DNA of 64,000 nt from Notospermus geniculatus. Lineage: Eukaryota; Nemertea; Pilidiophora; Heteronemertea; Lineidae. Of the stretch, positions 54,155 to 64,000 are shown in pieces. Each line of letters starts with the position of its first letter. The stretch's first letter is position 1. The stretch is taken from assembly GCA_002633025.1 (NCBI GenBank), contig NMRB01002054.1:66183-130182 (forward strand), read 5' to 3'. Under the pieces are notes generated by a model. That model did not search any database. It was not told the origin of the DNA and saw only the letters and a program-made list of their open reading frames with translations. The position numbers were made by a program, and so were the translations under genes.

Positions 54155-55087
54155 TCAACAAGCTGGATCTGGGACAACACACCAAGAATACATCGCCGAT
54201 CAACCTTGACAGTTCCTCCCAAAGAATCGCTACCTTTGAGAAAATCCCTCCTGCACCAAAAACAGGTGTTTTCTCCACAAAGCTCCCAGGCGGTTAAAAA
54301 TCACTTGCCGTTAGCCGTAACCACCTGTACTCACTTTACAATCCACTTAAAAGTGGGAGAAGCCACTTTTTCCAAACTCGTTCCAGCACTGCTGTGGTTT
54401 TTACCATTTATCCAGCGACTGTTAGCCAGGGGAAACATGAATCCATTTGTTTGTACCTTACTTGCCGATGCTGCGTTTTGTTTTTTCCTAATTCCTAACA
54501 AGAGAACAGGTGATGTGGCAAAATCTGTCAGTATGGGATCAGAATAGAGATAAGTTTGCGTTTCACAGGTTCCTGAAGATCTAATCTTTTAGCCTACTGA
54601 ATGCCTCTTTAGCCTGGTTGAACTTGAAGCGTGCCGAACTTGACCTGGATTGAGCCCACTTTGAAATTCAAGCAGGACAGGCCCGTTCACACTGCCATTT
54701 GGTACCGGGACAAACTGGCTTGACCTGTTTACATCTGGCAAAATTGTACCGAACCGTGCTTGGTCCGGACCAAACAAGATGAAAATTCCGTAGTGTAAAT
54801 GGGGGTTATGTAAAACTGAGATGCCCTCAAACGCCTCCTGGAGGCAAAATTGGACATGCACAGAGTTTTTAATTCCACAAGGAAAGTGTTAAACACATTA
54901 AATTCAGATATTTTCGTACGCCTAACAAACTCTTAAGCTAATTACCCCAATTCCCTGTCAACCTATTACGATAACTAAATATTTATAACATATAACTTGC
55001 ATAACTACCAAACTAACGAGCTGATCACGTTTTTAAAATACGGCTTGCCAGAATTTGACAGAAATTTAAGTCAATTTCACCCTAGTA
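54155..55087. other. intronic sequence, nothing firm
   Basis: 54600-54830 has several GAACTTGACC/GGTACCGGGACAAAC words reminiscent of an old inverted-repeat element, but I could not pair ends. No exons. Confidence 0.3.
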
Positions 55088-55293
55088 AAGGGAGGGGCTG
55101 TTCGTTTTCGTCATTTGAGGAATCTGTGTTGTGATCCTTGGGAAAACGGAAAAAGCTGTGCACTTGCAAATAGCAGGGATTATTTGTTGTGCTGTACAGA
55201 ATAATACCTGCAATTTGGAACTTCATAGCTTTCTCCATTTTCTCAAGGATCACAACTCAGATTCCTCAACTGGTGAAAACGAACAGCCCCTTT
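55088..55293. mobile_element. 206-bp fold-back MITE, copy 2
   Basis: AAAGGGAGGGGCTGTTCG and GAACAGCCCCTTT ends. Same arms as 49576-49779, with the loop (TTGTTGTGCTGTACAG) in the opposite orientation. Confidence 0.95.
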
Positions 55294-55966
55294 CATGTTA
55301 GAACTTTGATGACAATAATGAAATTGTAGTGAATCATTGTGAGAATTATGATAAACCGTGTCGGCAAAATACAATACATAACTAATGAACTATGCATGGA
55401 AAATCTTGTTTCGGAGGACTCGGTTCAGACGCTACGATAAGTGTTTGACAAAATGAACTAACTCCTGAGCAATGCACTCGAAGGACATCAGTCCCCGACA
55501 CTCGTGTGCACTCAACCATGACGACATCTAAACGTTCTAAACGACTATTTTCGCACCAATTGGATCTTGAGAAATCCCCCAATCGACTCTTACTCTCACC
55601 CCATTGAATCCTGGGAATGTGTAGCGTAATCGATCGCTTTGAGTGTGGTGAGACGGCGAAATGTTTTTCTTTACCACTCATTATAGACAAGACAAGAATT
55701 CCAAGATTCTTCCGTTCACGGCCATTCTAGCGTAAATGAGTATTTGTTTCAAATGAGGAGATCGACTTTTACAAATGTTTTAAGTAGAAGAGTACCCAAT
55801 TCCAAATCTACCTTGATTTTTTAAATCCGCCCAAGATTTGTGGAGTTGCTGGAATGAATCCACCTTTGTTCTTATCAGCTGCAAACTCAGTGTGAGGGTG
55901 TTTCTCAAAGCTTCCTTCTGCAATGCTTACGCATCCTCAAGGTGACATTCACACCTCATCATGCTC
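55294..55966. other. intronic sequence, nothing recognised
   Basis: No element ends or supported exons. Confidence 0.35.
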
Positions 55967-55970
55967 TTAA

Positions 55971-56445
55971 AGTGCCACTGTGTGGACGAGGTATGCCTCA
56001 GTAGCCCTCCCCTGGTGGCAGAATCGGGAACCAACATGATAAGAGTGGTGTCCTTTTCAACCCACACATAGCCAGCGAGATTGATAGTACGACGAAACTT
56101 TAGCTGACGAAACGACCACCATCCGTTTCATCACTTGAGATGTTTGACGTGCTATGATAGCATGACTAACCTGGCATCAACTAACTGTATTGTTTTATGT
56201 GTGGCAATAGTCTCCATGCCTAAGTGATAACTTAGATCATTGAAATACGTTGATTCGAACAGTCTTGTTGAGCAGGAATGATCGGTGTGTACACTCATGA
56301 TCATGATCAACCTCACCACCATGAATTATGCTGTGTGTAAACGGTATACATTGATCGTGTGTATAAAGCTGCGAATGAGGTAACCATAATAAGCTGCACT
56401 ATGATGACATCACGAAACCAGGTCACTGAAGCACGGTGTGCCGCT
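55971..56445. mobile_element. TTAA-flanked element, 475 bp
   Basis: The left end AGTGCCACTGTGTGG and right end CACGGTGTGCCGCT are imperfect inverted repeats. TTAA at 55967-55970 and 56446-56449. Ends resemble the AGCCRCACTGT family. No coding capacity. Confidence 0.78.
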
Positions 56446-56449
56446 TTAA

Positions 56450-58555
56450 ACACCACCTCTTTTTATCTTTTGCCAATTCAGAAGTGAGATTCCCGCCAAC
56501 ACTTCACCTTTACCGGTAAGTACACTAACCCGAGAAGGCTCCACTTGATCCAGAGCTTCTAGGCTTAGCAGGTCATCATTTTCAAACAGAAAGATCCAAC
56601 CTTCACAGACACCGAGATCAGCTCGGACAATTTTAAAGCTTTCAGGCATGGTGGGCGTCTATCAGCACGCTGCAGGTCTTGATAAGGTACGGCAGCTTTT
56701 TGAGTTGAGCTGTGAACACCATGATCATAGATACAGATTCCACATTTTGTGCTAAGTAATCCCTGCCTCGTTTGAGCCACGTCTTGCTATCTTTCAATGA
56801 AGTTCTTTAACTTCAAAGGCATTTCAGTAACTTCGCAGCAAAGGAGAACAGCTTGTTTTAAATGAAAACGGTTCGGACTGGCCTCTCCTTGCCCCAGCTC
56901 ACCTGTAAGTGGCTTTCTCTGTCTACACGGGAGACGGATCGAACACAAGTACCCGAACACATCTGAGACTGCAGCGAGAACACGCCTCGCGCCAGTTCGG
57001 TTGAATCTGGTCTCGATTTCATTCTACACGATAAAAATAATTGGGATTGATCTCGACTAGTACGAAGCCGGCTTCAACCCTTTTCGTGTAAAAAGGGCTG
57101 ATGGGATATATTTTAGATCTACATGTACCGGGCAAGCAGAGGTAACCTCTCAGGAACCCTTAAATTATACTGCACTGCAGATACGACCGAGTCAAGCTAC
57201 ACAACACAACAATGCCCATCAGTGACTCCATGTATTCAAATACACAAACAGAGACAGATGGGCTTGATGATTCAGTGGTGCATATTGTCTGAACAAGACA
57301 GTATGTATGGACGGTGCCTGGTGATGAAATATTATAGAAATATGCATGCCATAATAGCCCTAGATGAACTTTGCATTCAGGCCTATAGGATACAAACATC
57401 AGACAGAGAGCGAGAGAGGGGTAATTACACATATATAGGACACGTCACCTCGCTCGGTGTCAACATCAGTAACGTCCCCTTTCAGCACGACAAAATCATT
57501 GCGAGACAAATAATCCTAAACCGCACAATGACAACACCATCCCCTCCCAACAATCACAGCAAGAAAAACCATCAACATTGTTCTGCCTAATCCCATTTCA
57601 AGGTATTAACTTAACGCTGTATCAGACACACAAAGACAATATTGGTTTCATCCACACACAGCAGCATCAACCGAGATAAGAGACTGCTCACAGAGGCTGG
57701 TAAACATTGGTGGAGAGGGACGGCTTTGATCCGGGGGACTCTAACGGATGGATGACATCGATCAGTTACCGTGTGTGTTGGCAGAAATTGTCCATGCTGT
57801 TTCAAATGTACAGCAAGATAAGCCTCTCCATCCCAATACCTCGTACAGGGAGCAGGCAGTACAAACATGACTCTCCCTCAAGTATGGATTTGAATCCGGC
57901 CTCTCCACTCCATCCTGACAATATCTTGGGACCACTTTACTTCCTGCAGTACAATTACTTGTGTGTCCAAACAACCGCTAAGGACCAAAGAGCTTCCAAC
58001 GGTTTTGGTACCCGGCAACTAGTAGGGGCCGGCCCGTCTCCATCCAGGCGTTCCCGACAACCTCCAGAGACCACTATGAAGACCACCACACCTCCTACTC
58101 TCTGCACTATCACTTTCTGTCAAATTTGCCACGGTCAATGAATCATGCACCACAATAATCATCTCGCAATAAAGAAGCTCTCCTCCTGGCCTGGCTTGTC
58201 CGGCGGGCAAGTCCACCGTTACCACTGCGGTCAGGGCATTGTCTTATGACCATCTCAATCTGCAGTGCATTTTGCTGATGGGGTTGCCATGGTCATCTGT
58301 ACATTACATCAGCATGTGACACAATGAGTTCTCCGAGCGGTCTGGCTCCACCCTCCAGGCAAATCAACCACTGGTAACAAGATCTGGCTGTGGCCAGGGT
58401 ATTCTCTCAGAACCACATGCATTTCTAAACCTCACTCTTGAAGTCTGGTAGAACAGCACCATCACATTATTCAGTTGGATGGTGAAGGGTCAAAATCAGC
58501 ACAACCTTCTAAACCATTCCCCAGGAATAAATCTTGGCCATTTTAGAGGCACTGT
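56450..58555. other. intronic sequence, nothing firm
   Basis: Includes the two longest ungapped, repeat-free plus-strand open frames of this part (57123-57590, 155 codons; 57707-58141, 144 codons). Neither has a recognised domain or splice context. AACCCTTTTCGTGTAAAAAGGGCT (57077-57100) is a short inverted repeat. Confidence 0.35.
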
Positions 58556-58670
58556 GCAGAAACTTAAAGGGTCGCTTGTGAATTCTGTCAGTAGAAACGT
58601 CGTGGATAAAAAGTGTCGTTTTCATAAAGTTTGCACCGTGCCCATCTGAAATCCTAGATATAACCGTGTA
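58556..58670. repeat. fragment related to the hAT-like element at 8349-8673
   Basis: Shares AGTAGAAAC, AAAAGTG, TTTGCACCGTGCCCATCTGA and AATCCTAGATA-like blocks with the right half of 8349-8673. It ends about 40 bp before the NOS1AP donor. Confidence 0.65.
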
Positions 58671-58713
58671 AATCCCAATGACACAGAAACTGAGAACAAA
58701 GTTTCCTACTTAC

Positions 58714-58785
58714 CCTTATTCTCCTCATGGCAGCCACAATTTCAACACGGCTACTTGGACGTGGTACGTCCAGCGTTCCGATATA
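58714..58785 (-). CDS. NOS1AP: NOS1AP (CAPON) homologue, PTB-domain exon encoding the [10 protein letters not shown] segment
   Basis: NOS1AP is a cytoplasmic adaptor. In vertebrates its N-terminal PTB/PID domain binds partners such as Dexras1 and Scribble, and its C-terminal tail binds the PDZ domain of neuronal nitric oxide synthase. Read on the minus strand, this exon is 72 bp (24 codons): [13 protein letters not shown], then [11 protein letters not shown]. This is the first strand (Y-hydrophobic-G-S/T) and following helix of the PTB domain. Compared with the human protein as I remember it (about residues 36-59), 21 of 24 residues agree. The acceptor reads TTTTCTCGTTGCAG (AG at 58787-58786) and the donor is GTAAGT at 58713-58708. 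The exon starts and ends in phase 0. It is too short to appear as an ordinary long ORF. The nearest downstream exon found is at 6745-6837, so the intron between them is about 52 kb. The upstream exon (start codon) was not found up to 64000. Homology is certain in my view; the exact orthologue name is inferred from these 55 residues only. Confidence 0.95.
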
Positions 58786-59078
58786 CTGCAACGAGAAAAT
58801 GACAACGACATAGAGTTATCATGCCAGGCAAAGAAGCTTAATTGTGACAGTTCATTCACCTGGAAATAAAGTAATATTTTGTTAACCATGATGTTTTTGA
58901 CGATAGTAGACACAAAGTCTCACTTCTGGGATCTCTAGGCCTACTAGAAAGTGCCTGAGGAAGACCCCGATTGGGGTCGAAAATTATTGAATTTCGAAGA
59001 CGACTTTATGTTACTATCATTTTGTGTGTCGTTTTTTGTGTTGGATATGATGGTTTTGACAATTATTTTTTTACTGAT

Positions 59079-59205
59079 CAGTGTTTCCGCCAGGGGGGCA
59101 CAGGGAGGACAGCCCCTTTTAAAAGTCTAAATGTGTGTTTTTGGCCAAGAATTCTGTCAAGTTTTCTCTTTATCCCCCTCAAAAAAATTCCGGGCAGAAA
59201 CACTG
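59079..59205. mobile_element. 127-bp hAT-like MITE
   Basis: CAGTGTTTCCGCCAGGGGGG at the left and CCGGGCAGAAACACTG at the right, inverted; flanks CTGAT and CCGAT are nearly identical. Confidence 0.78.
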
Positions 59206-59660
59206 CCGATAACTAAATTACAGGTGGCTCTACAAATATTTTACTTGTTCTTGACATGTACCGGTTCGGTACCCTCCAACGCTTATTTTTCAGTTTTTCC
59301 TGTGGAACGCAATAACCCATTAGCCATGTTAGCGTAACTGCATCGCTACCAAATAACGGTTTTCTTCCGACGACAAGCTTAAGTTTCTAGTCAATAGCAG
59401 CATAGTGTGAGAATTGAATTTTCTCTGTTTCTGTGTGGCGATGATGTCAATTTCAGAGTCGCAGACCAAATTACAATGATGAGGTTTTTCACTTTGGGGT
59501 TATGGATATTGAAAAACGGTCCTAGAGGTCTACTTGCGGTCGGGAACCATCTAGATGATATTCATCACTGGTTATTGCACCAGTTCACTCGATGCTTGCA
59601 CATTAACCATTTGGAACCCCATGATCCAAATAGACAGGGGCTTACAATAGCTGGCAGTAC
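59206..59660. other. intronic sequence, nothing recognised
   Basis: The 125-codon frame 59407-59784 partly covers the fold-back element and is not gene-like. Confidence 0.35.
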
Positions 59661-59927
59661 ACCGATTTCACATCTCGCACGATCGCAGCGCCCCTTCAAC
59701 GGCCACTTCCATTTTCAACCTCACTACCAGGAGTACGGGCACAAATTTCCTGGATCGAGGTTGAATTCCCAATGCCGCCACTAGGGGATGGATCCCTGGC
59801 AGGGGTATCTGGAACCAACCTCCATCAAGGAAATATTTGCCTTACTCCTGATAGTGAGGTTGAAAACGGAAGTGGCCGTTGAAAATTCGACTACGGGCGC
59901 TGCGATCGTGTGAGTTGTGAAATCGGT
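59661..59927. mobile_element. 267-bp fold-back element
   Basis: ACCGATTTCACATCTCGCAC...GGCCACTTCCATTTTCAACCTCACTA is mirrored by TAGTGAGGTTGAAAACGGAAGTGGCC...GTGTGAGTTGTGAAATCGGT. Arms about 80 bp. Confidence 0.93.
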
Positions 59928-60207
59928 TTATTGCAAGAAAGAAGTGCTGTGGGTTTATCGTAATGGCGGCATTATGATTTTCAACAGACTCACAGTAGGC
60001 TCGTATTCAAGCTGAGCGTGGCATTAGTGACAGCCTTTGAAATTGGATTGCTGGCTTATCGGAGTCGGAGGAAGAGAAACGTATCCTGAGAGTCGAGCAG
60101 GAGGATAAGAAAGACAAGGCATAAAAACTGTACTTTTATTGGTGCAATAGATCTGCACGAAAGGCAGGCAAAGAGCAAATCAGAATCTCTTATCCTTCTT
60201 TCTTTGA

Positions 60208-60478
60208 GGAGCCTTGATAGCTGAGTGGTTATCACGCCCACTTACGTATAGCAAGCGGCAGGTCCCAGTTCGAATCCTAGACCTCGATAGGAATAATTGT
60301 ACCTGGCTCTTCAGTCCGTCACATGGGGCAGTAAGCCGTGGTGACTTGTGCCTTTGCAAGGGCAAGTAAAAGACCCCATCCAAGTGAGGAACATGAGTAG
60401 CTTGAGATGGCCTCTTCCGTACTTACCAGGGCCAATAATGCTATGGCTTCAGCCCTGATGGAAAAAATCTAATACAAA
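60208..60478 (+). mobile_element. SINE-A, full-length copy
   Basis: GGAGCCTTGATAGCTGAGTGG head with a short insertion before AGCAAGCGGCAGG, B-box CAGTTCGAATCC, complete body, tail AATCTAATACAAACT. Confidence 0.95.
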
Positions 60479-60630
60479 CTTCTTTCTCTTACACTCTACC
60501 CAGGAGCTCAGTGTCCATAGAACACAGGCCCTTTACCCTCCCATTCGTTTGACCGATCTGAGCATGACGCCAGGTGCAAATCATCATTGAGTGTTCGTTT
60601 CAAAACAGGGACATGAAGACCATTCCCAAA

Positions 60631-61243
60631 ACAAGAGGCCCATGGGCCTTGCGCTCAGCTGACTATGATCTGCCAACTCAAGAGGTTGAGACAGGCGAAA
60701 CGAGATACAACAGTGCACCTTTTTTAATGGTTTACAAGCAAATATATAGCATTCCTCGCTAAAATCAGCGGAAAGGGGTCACTTTGTGAATCAAAATGGG
60801 TATCTTAATATTAGACCACTTGGGTAGGAAGGGGTCAATATCTCTCGGTGAATGGAGATAGGCCTAGATGTCGTATTGCACCCACACCCCCTGGTGGACA
60901 GATCTAACATTATTTTCCCTTTGAGCTGATGTAGAAAATATCAACCTATCTATTCCATCACTTTTGGTCGACAAATTTGTCATAAGGGCTGAGATATTGA
61001 GACATTTCATTTTGCGCAAAATGCCCCCTGGAGGGCATTATGTAGGTCAGATCGCAAAAATTTTTGGTTCTGTTTCGAGTCCTTCCCAGGGCCTACGTCT
61101 CCACCAACTTTCATGACCGTGGGCCTTGCGGTTGCGAAACGTGCCAGTTTCACGGACGACACACACACACACAGACACACAGATTTTGAACCATTTTATA
61201 GTCATATAAATAGCTCCGCTGACCTTTGGTCAGCTGAGCTAAA
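60631..61243 (+). mobile_element. Helentron/HINE-like element, 613 bp
   Basis: The 5' end ACAAGAGGCCCATGGGCCTT contains the palindrome AGGCCCATGGGCCT, followed by GCGCTCAGCTGAC. The 3' end has GCTGACC-TTT-GGTCAGC, then TGAGCTAA. GCTCAGCTGAC (left) is inverted as GTCAGCTGAGC (right). CTCF-like ACCCCCTGGTGG at 60887 and GCCCCCTGGAGGGC at 61023 lie inside. An (AC)n tract (61157-61178) precedes the 3' end, as a GAC tract does in 19150-20370. Confidence 0.72.
61157..61178. repeat. (AC)n microsatellite
   Basis: ACACACACACACACAGACAC within the Helentron-like element, just upstream of its 3' hairpin. Confidence 0.95.
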
Positions 61244-61681
61244 AACTCTAAATACTGTAGTTACAAATCCATAAAAGCGTTCCATGCAACAAGCTGTTCA
61301 ACAATGTGGCAATGGCTAGGATAATGAAAATGGGGAAGTCGGCAGGTATGTATTGCCCTCCAGTGTATTATATCAAAGAGAACAGAAAGCCAAGTGAGTG
61401 AAAATCGGCCAGGGTAATCAAGCTGACACTGCTGATGGGCGTACTTGGTAACTTGATGGGTGACTGCTGGTCTAGCCACCTTGCTAACCGGGCTAAGTAG
61501 CAACGATGAAAAACCTCTGGCTTTTCACAACGTTCCATTCCTGCATCATGTGCGGGCTTAAACTCACAAGAGAAAGGAGCAATTTCGAAATTATTGTTTC
61601 CCTGTTCCTCCACAGATCAGTCATGCCAGTAGATTTGCACTTGGGAATTGCAGTAACCATCAAGAAGGCTTGCATTTTGTA
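61244..61681. other. intronic sequence, nothing recognised
   Basis: No element ends or exons. Confidence 0.3.
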
Positions 61682-61951
61682 TTTAGATTGTTCCATCAGG
61701 GCTGAACTTGAAGCCATAGCATTATTGGCCTTGATAAGTACAGAAGAGGCCACTTCAAGCTACTCATCTTCCTCACTTGGATGGGGGTCTTATAATTGCC
61801 CTGCATAGGCACAAGATACAAGGCACCATGATTTACACCCACGCATAGACTGAAGAGCCAGGGATGATCCCTCATGGCCTGGGCTAGATTTGAACCCAGG
61901 ACCTGCCACTTGCTGAGCGGATGTGATAACCATTGGGCTATCAAGGCTCCT
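61682..61951 (-). mobile_element. SINE-A, full-length copy, reverse orientation
   Basis: Tail TTAGATTGTTCCATCAGGGC, body GCATTATTGGCCTTGATAAG, tRNA head complement GATTTGAACCCAGGACCTGC and CCATTGGGCTATCAAGGCTCC. Confidence 0.94.
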
Positions 61952-62601
61952 CAAGATAAGTCCTAATCAAGAAACCCAAGAAAAGTTCTCATCATTTTGC
62001 TCCCAGCACAGCTCCATTCAAATTGTTCAGTCCATGCTAATCTGATATAGCTGACCATCTATCCTCAGGAATCATTTTTGATTGAATTTTGCCGAGCAAA
62101 ATCCGTCCAAGGCAGAAAATTACTGGAATACTTTATCACACGATCAGTCTTTCTACTGCAAGAGAACGTCGTCCGTGGGAAAAAACGTCAGAGTCAGAGC
62201 GGCCAAGTCAATACAGAGATAATCTATTTGAAAGTGACCAATGAAATCACGACATTCTGGCTTCAAGGCATTTTTATCTGGGAACACGATTTGCGACGAA
62301 ACCAGCTGATTCAATAACAGGAAGGCCGTCCTGGTGAAGCTTTTAGTGACTTACGCTAAGACCGTTGTCTCGGTCTTGTTTCGTGTCCGAGGAATAAAAA
62401 AACAGCACGATTGATTGGCTGTGAGGTTCGGTGTGCTGAGAAAAAACACCAGATGAATGGGAAGCAATGTTTTTTACACCCGTTTGGACAATGTACTCTA
62501 AGTGATCTCGCAAGCAGTAAGACCTGATGCTGCATCTACACTTCATTCCACATCCGAGTGGCGCGAGGTTTTCAGCCGATATCTCCGCAACGGTCCGATA
62601 C
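61952..62601. other. intronic sequence, nothing recognised
   Basis: No element ends or supported exons; the N-terminal NOS1AP exon was looked for here and not seen. Confidence 0.35.
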
Positions 62602-62853
62602 CAACTACGGTAGAGGTTCTCATCTGACTTTACACTTAACCCCAGTCTGTCCTGAAACCTTTCAGTAGAACTCAGATGCGCTGCCCATTCAGCACTACGA
62701 TCGAGCATTTCCGACCGGTACCCATTTATACACCTGGGTGGAGAGAGGCCAGTGTCGAGGCAAAGAGACTTGCCCAAAGTCTCACACCCAGTGGGATTTG
62801 AACCCGAGACCCTCTGACTGCTAGTCAGAGACCCGAACCACTACATCACGAGA
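62602..62853 (-). mobile_element. SINE-B, reverse orientation
   Basis: GAGGTTCTCATCTGACTTTAC, CTGAAACCTTTCAGTAGAAC, then CCCATTTATACACCTGGGTG, then the tRNA head complement GGGATTTGAACCCGAGACCC and ACCACTACATCACGAG. Confidence 0.94.
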
Positions 62854-63237
62854 TCGGTATTCCGGTCTGAGAGCTGATGAAGTATTGATGATCTTCAACA
62901 ATCGCATGAAAAAAACATTCCGTGAAATTATCGCAGAAGAAGAGACCCTGACGACGTCACAGCGGCGTTCGTGTCACACCTCTTTGTGCTCTCTGATGAT
63001 GTGATCAACACCAATCAAAGGGTAAGACAAAGTGCTATCATGTGTTACAGGCAGATCAGACACCATCTAACTAATTCTATCACTGAATGCAGCTGGGGCT
63101 TATCACTTAGAGGCGTGGTAATGGAACGTGGAAGAGGAGTGCGATCGACATAGCGAAGGAGCCACCCTGTGTTGGCATCTATTTGATGTCCATTTGATAG
63201 ATGCTGTGATGATGTGGTCAAACCTTGTGTTGGTCTT
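62854..63237. other. intronic sequence, nothing recognised
   Basis: No element ends or exons. Confidence 0.3.
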
Positions 63238-63432
63238 TGGTTTTTCCGTCAGGGCCGAAGCCATAGCATTATTGACCCTGGTAAGTACAGAAGAGGCCAT
63301 CTCAAGCTACTCATGTTCTTCACTTGGATGGGGTCTTTTACCGTACTTGCCCTTGCAAAGGCACAAGGTATAAGGCATCGCAGCTTCTGTCGCATGCAAT
63401 GGACGTGAAGAGCCAGGGATGATTAATCCATA
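63238..63432 (-). mobile_element. SINE-A, head-truncated, reverse orientation
   Basis: GGTTTTTCCGTCAGGGCCG, GCATTATTGACCCTGG, CACTTGGATGGGGTCTTTTAC (with a 5-bp insertion), and AGCCAGGGATGATTAATCC, stopping before the tRNA-like head. Confidence 0.92.
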
Positions 63433-63629
63433 TGCAATGAGATCCAAATGCCATGAGAGGCCAAATTTGTGGTAGGAATGTTTCTTTAGTTTCTGATACA
63501 TCTGACCAGTCTCTGTCTCCAATCCAAAAACCAACTGAATATGAGATTTGTCAAGACTTCTCCCGTACCACATCTGATAAGCTCTCCTGAGTCACAGAAC
63601 GGTCCCACTCCGGTCAACAGCTCTGAAGT

Positions 63630-64000
63630 CTTGGCTGTCCACCAGCACTCCTTGGCACCCTTCCTGCTCGGCATGTTTCTCCACCAATATACGAGGACAG
63701 CATCTTGTTGAGATTGATCCACCTGCCTTCCTTCACGTCTCACTACACTGTCCGATCTCTTCCATCGCAACGTCATGTGTATTTGAGCTCTTGAGCTCTT
63801 TGATGCCCACCAGCACTCCTTGTGGTCATCCAGTTACATGTCATGATCGCTCCCCTTCCTTCATGTCCAGTTACAACCTACAACCACTTCCACTGCAGGA
63901 GATAACGCAATGGTAACATTCTAGGGTACATGCAAGTATGAGGTCCTCAACTTCTCCACAAGCACTCCTCATTCTAGGGTCATGCAAGTATGAGGTCCTC
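63630..64000. repeat. loose tandem duplications running off the window
   Basis: CCACCAGCACTCCTTG occurs at about 63640 and 63808. CATTCTAGGGT(A)CATGCAAGTATGAGGTCCTC occurs at 63918 and 63970 (period 52). The second copy is cut by the window edge, so more units may follow. Confidence 0.75.

Larger units (their letters stand above)
6838..58713 (-). other. NOS1AP: giant NOS1AP intron between the two PTB exons
   Basis: This is the 51,876-bp interval between the GTAAGT donor at 58713 and the ATTTCAG acceptor at 6838, including three N gaps of estimated length. It is a phase 0 intron splitting the codons ...RRIR and YEFK.... I found no convincing nested gene on either strand. The contents are SINEs, MITEs, fold-back elements, minisatellites and unique sequence, listed separately. 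The span assumes the two exons belong to one locus with no misassembly and no further exon between them; the perfect continuity of the PTB domain supports this. Confidence 0.9.
58786..64000 (-). other. NOS1AP: end of the preceding NOS1AP intron (partial)
   Basis: Sequence upstream of the first recognised exon on the minus strand, ending in the acceptor AG at 58787-58786. A coding exon for the N-terminus (start codon to ...FEAK in vertebrates) was looked for and not seen, so this part is most likely intronic to the end of the window. It contains three SINE-A copies, one SINE-B copy, a hAT-like MITE, a fold-back element and a Helentron-like element. Confidence 0.75.

Noticed and set aside
54035-54547. 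170-codon plus-strand frame, the longest free of N
   Set aside because: Its first part is the right end of a Harbinger-like MITE; no domain, no splice signals, competing frames on both strands.
57123-57590. 155-codon plus-strand frame
   Set aside because: No recognisable domain, composition like intron sequence, no acceptor or donor of note.
1-64000. A new multi-gene defence, biosynthetic or mobile system
   Set aside because: No cluster of linked open reading frames, no recognisable enzymes other than the NOS1AP exons; the window is intron and repeats.

Overview
The window is a piece of a nuclear genome from an invertebrate animal. There are no bacterial-style operons, open reading frames are short and unconnected, tRNA-derived SINEs and short DNA transposons are everywhere, and there are four scaffold gaps (runs of N). 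I cannot fix the species. The SINE and Helentron-like repeats are of a kind I associate with marine invertebrates (molluscs, brachiopods, ambulacrarians, lancelets), but that is only an impression.

One protein-coding gene can be identified with confidence. It lies on the minus strand and is represented by two exons at opposite ends of the window. The exon at 58714-58785 encodes 24 residues ([13 protein letters not shown]...MRRIR) and the exon at 6745-6837 encodes 31 residues (YEFKAKAIKKKKV...RKKKK). Both are flanked by AG acceptors and GTAAGT donors, both start and end in phase 0, and joined in minus-strand order they give an uninterrupted stretch of the PTB/PID domain of NOS1AP (CAPON). Almost the whole window is therefore a single intron of about 51.9 kb (6838-58713). 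The rest is the start of the next intron (1-6744) and the end of the previous one (58786-64000). I found neither the first exon nor the exon after KKKK, so both should lie outside the window.

The intron is a mosaic of repeats. SINE-A (at least 14 full or partial copies) and SINE-B (5 copies) have recognisable pol III A and B boxes; SINE-C and SINE-D are rarer. DNA transposons include: a TTAA-flanked family (26451-27340, 36307-36456, 55971-56445, left ends at 3273 and 16377); a piggyBac-like element (4897-5850); a TTA-flanked Harbinger-like MITE (5958, 47277, 49109, 53737); a fold-back MITE called M1 (1880, 12212, 21623, 33308); a 205-bp fold-back pair (49576, 55088); a mariner-like 88-bp MITE (53476-53563); hAT-like elements (8349, 23171, 59079); and Helentron-like elements (19150-20370, 60631-61243, fragment 41130-41487).

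Several minisatellites stand out: a 30-bp array at 1143-1337 carrying nuclear-receptor DR0 motifs; a 37-bp array at 9798-10018; an alternating 54/52-bp array at 15196-15955 that runs into a gap; a 48-bp array at 17597-18290; a 145-bp array at 19190-19900 inside a transposon; and looser arrays at 44940-45450, 45830-46110 and 48395-48615.

I found no evidence for a new multi-gene system. What deserves attention is the giant, repeat-built intron of a conserved neuronal/polarity adaptor gene, and the transcription-factor-like motifs (nuclear receptor, CTCF-like, E-box) that its repeats have multiplied.
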